Assembly: GCA_964490085.1 (NCBI GenBank)
Contig: CAZBAO010000024.1
Span: 1 to 17,752, forward strand
Direction: 5' to 3'
DNA from: RGIG3009 sp964490085
Lineage (GTDB): Bacteria > Bacillota > Clostridia > Oscillospirales > Acutalibacteraceae
DNA length: 17,752 nt
Part shown: piece by piece, positions 13,657-17,752 of the stretch
Layout of the letters: each line of letters opens with the position of its first letter
Position numbering within the stretch: the stretch's first letter is position 1
Notes under the pieces: model-generated
Told to the model about the DNA's origin: nothing
What the model saw: only the letters and a program-made list of their open reading frames with translations
The model's database searches: none
Made by a program: the position numbers and the translations under genes

Positions 13657-14931
13657 ATGAAGGAATTTTATTTACAACCGAAATTGATTTCAGCACTGAA
13701 GGGTTATACCAAACAACAGTTGGTCAACGATATTGTTGCGGGCATTATCGTCGCGATCATCGCTTTGCCGCTGTCGATCGCCTTGGCACTGGCGTCCGGC
13801 GTGGAACCGGCTTGCGGCGTGTATACCGCGATCGCCGCGGGGGTTGTGGTGTCATTGCTCGGCGGTAGCCGCGTCCAGATCGCCGGCCCGACTGCGGCGT
13901 TTGCCACCATCGTGGCGGGCGTGGTCTCCACGCAAGGAATGGACGGCTTGTTCCTTGCTACGGTAATGGCGGGCATTTTGCTGCTGTTGATGGGTGTCTG
14001 TAAGCTTGGCACCTTTATTAAATATATGCCGCATACGATAACGGTCGGCTTTACCGGCGGTATTGCCGTGACCATCCTGCTTGGTCAGATCAAGGATTTT
14101 TTCGGCTTGACCTATGCGGACGGTGTTCGCCCGATCGAAACGCTGGAAAAAGTGGAAGCCAATCTGGAGGCTGTTACCACCTTCAGTCCGTGGGCACTGC
14201 TCATCGGCGTTATCAGCTTGGCGATCTTGATCGTGTATCCCAAATTTGAAAAACGCGTTCCCCCGTCGCTGATCGCGGTGGTGGTCAGCGCGTTGCTGGT
14301 GGCGCTCATTCCCGAGCTCGGTGAGAATGTGTATACCATCGGTGATCTGTATACGATTCCCACCGGACTCCCGAAGGTGGAGCTTGCCGGTATGGATCTC
14401 AGCGTAGATAAGATCGTGGCGGTCATCCCGAACGCCATTACCATCGCGGTGCTTGCCGCTGTTGAATCGTTGCTATCCTGCGTGGTGGCGGATACGATGG
14501 TGAATTCTAAGCACAATCCCAATGCGGAATTGGTTGCACAGGGCTTTGGCAATATTGCTTCGGTGTTTTTTGGCGGGATTCCCGCCACCGGCGCGATCGC
14601 CAGAACCTCCGCTAATGCCAAAAACGGCGGCAGAACGCCGGTTGCCGGTATGGTTCATGCGATCGTACTGTTGCTTGTCCTCTTGTTCTTGATGCCGTAT
14701 GCGGCGTTGATCCCGATGCCTACCATCGCGGCGATCCTCTTTATGGTCGCGTATAACATGAGCGAGTGGCGCGAATTCGTACATATCATCAAGCAAAAAA
14801 AGTGGACGGATATTGCCGTACTGCTTGTCACCTTCGCTTTGACCGTCATCTTCGATCTGGTGGTCGCCATTGTTGTCGGTCTTATTCTGCACCTGGTATT
14901 TTTGCTTGTCAAAAAGCTGTGTGCGAAGTAA
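13657..14931 (+). CDS. SulP family anion transporter lacking STAS domain
   Basis: A 424-residue membrane protein of the SulP/SLC26 family (sulfate, bicarbonate or dicarboxylate). The core is complete: LVNDIVAGIIVAIIALPLSIALALASG (TM1), VVSLLGGSRVQIAGPTAAF (TM3 motif), HTITVGFTGGIAVTILLGQIKDFFG, and the C-terminal GIPATGAIARTSANAKNGGRTPVAGMVHA. It stops about 20 residues after the last helix, so the cytoplasmic STAS domain of about 120 residues typical of SulP proteins is absent. No frameshift or STAS-like sequence follows before the terminator, so this is a natural short form. ATG 13657 is chosen for GGAGAGGTG 8 nt upstream; an ATG at 13630 has none. Substrate not determinable. Confidence 0.9.
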   Translation: MKEFYLQPKLISALKGYTKQQLVNDIVAGIIVAIIALPLSIALALASGVEPACGVYTAIAAGVVVSLLGGSRVQIAGPTAAFATIVAGVVSTQGMDGLFLATVMAGILLLLMGVCKLGTFIKYMPHTITVGFTGGIAVTILLGQIKDFFGLTYADGVRPIETLEKVEANLEAVTTFSPWALLIGVISLAILIVYPKFEKRVPPSLIAVVVSALLVALIPELGENVYTIGDLYTIPTGLPKVELAGMDLSVDKIVAVIPNAITIAVLAAVESLLSCVVADTMVNSKHNPNAELVAQGFGNIASVFFGGIPATGAIARTSANAKNGGRTPVAGMVHAIVLLLVLLFLMPYAALIPMPTIAAILFMVAYNMSEWREFVHIIKQKKWTDIAVLLVTFALTVIFDLVVAIVVGLILHLVFLLVKKLCAK

Positions 14932-14950
14932 ACGAGTGATAAAAATGATG

Positions 14951-15001
14951 AAAAAGCGGTTTGTCAAGCCTTGCGAAAAAAGACAGGACAAACCGCTTTT
15001 T
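14951..15001. terminator. Terminator with 15-bp stem
   Basis: AAAAAGCGGTTTGTC (14951-14965) pairs perfectly with GACAAACCGCTTTTT (14987-15001) across a 21-nt loop. It ends the SulP gene and could work in both directions. Confidence 0.85.
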
Positions 15002-15004
15002 ATG

Positions 15005-15033
15005 TTGCTTTTTATTGCTTTTCGTGATATACT
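15005..15033 (+). promoter_or_regulatory. SigA-like promoter of polysaccharide operon, TTGCTT-17-TATACT
   Basis: TTGCTT (15005-15010) and TATACT (15028-15033) are 17 bp apart, immediately after the terminator. A second TTGCTT at 15015 is too close to the -10. The leader of about 65 nt ends in AAAGGAGG. Confidence 0.65.
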
Positions 15034-15108
15034 AACCCTATATATAAGAAGCAAAAGTCAGCGCAAGTCATTTGCTGTCGAAATTGGTTGGTAAAGGAGG
15101 CGAGCAAG

Positions 15109-16140
15109 ATGGAAAGCAAACCGTTCCTAAGTGTTATTATGCCTGTATACAATGCGCAGCAATATGTTGAACAAGCTGTTTTGAGTGTGCTTTCGCAGAC
15201 GTTTAAAGATTTAGAAATCATCTGTGTCAACGATGCTTCGCGCGATGACAGCCTTTCTGTACTTTTGAATTTACAAAACTCCGACCCCCGCGTAAAAGTA
15301 ATCGATTCTCCGGAAAATGTGGGAGCCGGTGGCGCACGCAATTTAGGGTTGGATGCAGCGAGTGGAACGTATATCACGTTTATAGATGCGGATGATGCTA
15401 TCGAGCCGGATCTATATGAGCGCGCAGCGGATCTGGCGAAGAGCAGCGGCGCGGATGGAGTGGTATGGGGGTTGATCGAAGAACACTATGATGTGAAGGA
15501 TAGGCTTGTTCGCACGGTGCCAATCGTTCCCAAAGCGCTTATGGTTGAGGATCCCTCCGAGCTTACAGCCGTGATTCTTAAGCTGGAAGAGGATACCTTA
15601 TTTGGGTATCAGTGGAATTCACTGTATCGTGCTGATGTTATTCACAAACACAAAATTCGGTTTGAAAAGTCTTTGTTTTACGAGGATTATTTTTTCAATC
15701 TCGAATTTGCCAAGCATATGCGTTCTTTGGCGACCATGGATTTTGCGGGGTATCATTATTTTAAGCGCGTAAATGGTAGCATTACGCATCAATTCACCAA
15801 GGATTATTTTGAATTGAGTTATCGTCGTGTGGAAAGTATGTATACGTTTTGCTGTGATCGGCAATATGATGATGCGCAGGTGTATACCGTTTTGGCGAAT
15901 AAGCTGTTGCGGTATACCTTATCGGCTTTAGCTCGCAATCACAACCCGCTTGCTGAAATGAAATGGAAACAGCAAAAAGAATGGGCACAGGCAAAAGTGC
16001 AACAACCTTTATATGGGATTCTGCTCAAAAAAGCACACATATCCAATCCGATTTTCTTGATTTTAAAATTTCTTATCACACACAAATCCTTCGCTTCGAT
16101 GGTTTTAATGGGAAAACTTGTGTATGGGGTCATGAGGTGA
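15109..16140 (+). CDS. Family 2 glycosyltransferase
   Basis: A 343-residue GT-A fold enzyme that adds a sugar to a growing polysaccharide chain at the cytoplasmic face. The opening LSVIMPVYNAQQYVEQAVLSVLSQTFKDLEIICVNDAS holds the nucleotide-sugar site (NDAS, D42), VGAGGARNLGLDAASGTYI precedes the DxD-type motif FIDADD (93-96), and YEDYFFNLEF around residue 190 resembles the acceptor-site ED motif. The tail has a hydrophobic patch (NPIFLILKFLI) that may touch the membrane. ATG 15109 has AAAGGAGG 8 nt upstream; an ATG at 15088 would begin before that site. The sugar and linkage cannot be told. It is the first gene of an operon with a Wzy-like gene 6 nt downstream. Confidence 0.92.
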   Translation: MESKPFLSVIMPVYNAQQYVEQAVLSVLSQTFKDLEIICVNDASRDDSLSVLLNLQNSDPRVKVIDSPENVGAGGARNLGLDAASGTYITFIDADDAIEPDLYERAADLAKSSGADGVVWGLIEEHYDVKDRLVRTVPIVPKALMVEDPSELTAVILKLEEDTLFGYQWNSLYRADVIHKHKIRFEKSLFYEDYFFNLEFAKHMRSLATMDFAGYHYFKRVNGSITHQFTKDYFELSYRRVESMYTFCCDRQYDDAQVYTVLANKLLRYTLSALARNHNPLAEMKWKQQKEWAQAKVQQPLYGILLKKAHISNPIFLILKFLITHKSFASMVLMGKLVYGVMR

Positions 16141-16146
16141 AACATA

Positions 16147-17532
16147 GTGGACTTAAAACTTAAAAAAACAACAACCAGTATGCCAAAATGTGACTTTCCG
16201 CTGTTGATTTTGATTTTCTTTATGTTGTTTGCACCTCCTATCATACCGGAAATCAATACGGCTATGCTGGCGGCAATAGTGGTCGGTGTTGTGTTGCTGG
16301 TTCGGCACAGAAAAGAGATCATCCCCGTTTTTAAGGAGAGCGGGATGATGATGTTTACAGCCATCATGATCCTCTTTTTTGTATATTTGGCGATCACGAC
16401 GCTTGTGAATTTTGGGCTTGGTGAGCGGGTACAGCTGATGCATTACGTCACTCTTTGGTATCGCTTCTTTTTGATCGTGCCGGTACTGCTGATTTGCTGC
16501 CTGTATATCTGTATTCGAGGCAAACGGTGCTGCTATTCACCGTACGATCTGGGAATGCAATTTGTGTATGCCGCTATGATACAATTTGTTTTGGCGCTTG
16601 TTGCCCTTATGATTCCTGCGGTAAAGGATTGGTTTGTCGATGTTATTTATGCCAACACGGGTGCTTACTATCTCGGAATAGAATGGCTGATGTTGCGCCG
16701 TGGATTCGGTTTTTCCAACTCCTTTGTGGATTCGTTTGGCTTAGGCATGGGCATTATTGCGGCATTGCCTCTTTTCTTTATACAGAAACGCAGGCTTAAG
16801 ATCGTGTACTTCATTCCTTGTGTGATATTTATATCATTGGTGAACGTGCGCACAGGCTTAATCGTGGGTGCGCTTGGGTTGGTGTTTGCTCTACCCGTTA
16901 TTATCAAAACTCTGCTACAAGAAAAGCTTCGCTTGATTCTTGCTGCTGCAGGTGCTCTTGCGGTATTAGTAGGTTTTTTTGCCTTGGTACAAGTGCGTAA
17001 TCCCGTTACGATCTCTTGGATACTGGGCGATATTGCTTCTTTCACTGAACAACAACCTCAACAACCGTCTTCACCCGAGGATTCCTCCGTGGATACGCCC
17101 GAAACGCCCGAAGAGGATCCGGCAACGCAGGAACCCACTTTTGACGAGCCCATAAACTCAACCGCTGACAATCTTTTCAGCAATGATTTTTGGAATTTCC
17201 CCTCGGGCACTTCCCTGATTTTTGGCACGGGACATACCATTTATGAGGCGGAAGGGTATGCCCATTCGGATATCGGGTATGTGAATGATTTGTGGATGTC
17301 CGGAATTGTTGGATCCCTCTTGCTGTATGCAGCGTTTGCTTTTGTTTTGTGGGGTGCCTTCAAGGGCAGCCCGACAAACATTAAGTGCCTGATTCTTTTC
17401 TTCGCAATGAGTATTTTGATCTTCCAAGTGAAGGCGAATGCATTTATGTTCAATGCCGGATTAAACACCATTTTGCCACTTTGCTTTTTTGTCCGTATGT
17501 ACAACGCTTATCAAAAGGAAGAAACGCTATGA
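16147..17532 (+). CDS. O-antigen polymerase/ligase-like (Wzy-type) membrane protein
   Basis: A 461-residue protein with about 10-11 membrane spans, typical of Wzy/WaaL-type enzymes that join polysaccharide repeat units outside the membrane. RTG (R235, in LVNVRTGLIV) sits where such proteins carry a key arginine, and the late loop GTGHTIYEAEGYAHSDIGYVNDLWMSGIVG resembles the C-terminal family pattern. Residues about 300-338 form a low-complexity outer loop rich in Pro, Glu, Asp, Thr and Gln (QQPQQPSSPED, DTPETPEEDPATQEP), which is unusual. GTG 16147 is used because AGGTGA, overlapping the previous stop, lies 6 nt ahead. The stop overlaps the next gene by ATGA. The operon context supports capsule or exopolysaccharide assembly. 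Confidence 0.85.
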   Translation: MDLKLKKTTTSMPKCDFPLLILIFFMLFAPPIIPEINTAMLAAIVVGVVLLVRHRKEIIPVFKESGMMMFTAIMILFFVYLAITTLVNFGLGERVQLMHYVTLWYRFFLIVPVLLICCLYICIRGKRCCYSPYDLGMQFVYAAMIQFVLALVALMIPAVKDWFVDVIYANTGAYYLGIEWLMLRRGFGFSNSFVDSFGLGMGIIAALPLFFIQKRRLKIVYFIPCVIFISLVNVRTGLIVGALGLVFALPVIIKTLLQEKLRLILAAAGALAVLVGFFALVQVRNPVTISWILGDIASFTEQQPQQPSSPEDSSVDTPETPEEDPATQEPTFDEPINSTADNLFSNDFWNFPSGTSLIFGTGHTIYEAEGYAHSDIGYVNDLWMSGIVGSLLLYAAFAFVLWGAFKGSPTNIKCLILFFAMSILIFQVKANAFMFNAGLNTILPLCFFVRMYNAYQKEETL

Positions 17533-17752
17533 GCTTGGTTTCGATTATCGTTCCGATATACAATGTGTCGCCGTATATTGAAAAATGCGTTACCAGCTTG
17601 CTCGAGCAAACCCACAAGGAATTGGAGATCATTTTGGTGGATGACGGATCACCTGACGATTGCCCATCGATCTGCGATGCTTTTGCCGCACAAGATCCCC
17701 GAGTGCGTGTTATTCATCAAAAAAATGGTGGTTTATCTGCCGCACGCAACGC
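17529..17752 (+). CDS. Family 2 glycosyltransferase, N-terminal part only
   Basis: The first 74 residues of a second family 2 glycosyltransferase, running off the window edge. SLVSIIVPIYNVSPYIEKCVTSLLEQTHKELEIILVDDGS is the classic nucleotide-sugar binding start (D38, D39), followed by the GGLSAARN stretch. It overlaps the stop of the Wzy-like gene (ATGA), so translation is coupled, and AAGGAAG lies 7 nt ahead. It differs from the first glycosyltransferase (VDDGS against NDAS), so probably adds a different sugar. The downstream operon is not visible. Confidence 0.93.
   Translation, partial: MSLVSIIVPIYNVSPYIEKCVTSLLEQTHKELEIILVDDGSPDDCPSICDAFAAQDPRVRVIHQKNGGLSAARN

Noticed and set aside
14932..14950. 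STAS domain as a separate gene after the SulP gene
   Set aside because: A terminator begins 20 nt after the stop and the next gene is a glycosyltransferase; no STAS-like sequence is visible in any frame nearby.

Overview
The window looks like chromosome from a gut-type Firmicute, most likely a clostridial relative in or near the Oscillospiraceae/Ruminococcaceae. This is inferred from AGGAGG-type ribosome binding sites, TTGNNN/TATAAT promoters, XRE regulators and a DUF6514-type protein of the kind seen in those groups, a clostridial-type collagen-like protein, a bile-salt-hydrolase-like enzyme, and roughly balanced GC. No rRNA, tRNA, CRISPR array, transposase or integrase was found.

Left part (1-3850), regulatory and cell-envelope genes. 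A gene-poor start carries a small array of hairpins separated by ATATCRCT units. An XRE regulator follows. A leftward pair comes next: a second XRE regulator with a DUF6514-like protein directly behind it. Then a rightward sigma-70/ECF-like factor overlaps a membrane-anchored DUF4367 protein that probably acts as its anti-sigma or sensor. Next is a small secreted beta-rich protein behind its own unusual promoter region, and then a third XRE regulator behind a palindromic operator candidate. Three hairpin terminators separate this block from the next.

Middle part (3850-5620). A leftward collagen-like gene has a Cys-rich head, 13 near-identical 12-residue Gly-X-Y units and a 140-residue C-terminal domain. 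It suggests a spore or cell-surface filament. Its promoter resembles a late sporulation (SigK-type) promoter and overlaps an inverted repeat. A strong SigA-type promoter points the other way into the broken remnant of an MFS transporter.

Metabolic part (5620-14950). Several genes, each mostly with its own promoter and often its own terminator: a lactate-permease family transporter, a PHP-domain metallohydrolase with a 54-residue small protein behind it, an orphan L-rhamnose isomerase, a MATE efflux pump, an orotate-phosphoribosyltransferase-like protein whose PRPP loop has lost its acidic pair, a choloylglycine hydrolase family enzyme (bile salt hydrolase or penicillin V acylase), and a SulP-type anion transporter without the usual STAS domain. 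Carbon use (lactate, rhamnose), export and bile-acid chemistry are consistent with life in the intestine.

Right end (15000-17752). A polysaccharide operon starts from its own promoter: a family 2 glycosyltransferase, a Wzy/O-antigen-ligase-like membrane protein and a second family 2 glycosyltransferase cut by the window edge. The genes are tightly coupled (6-nt gap, then ATGA overlap), so this is probably the start of a capsule or exopolysaccharide locus.
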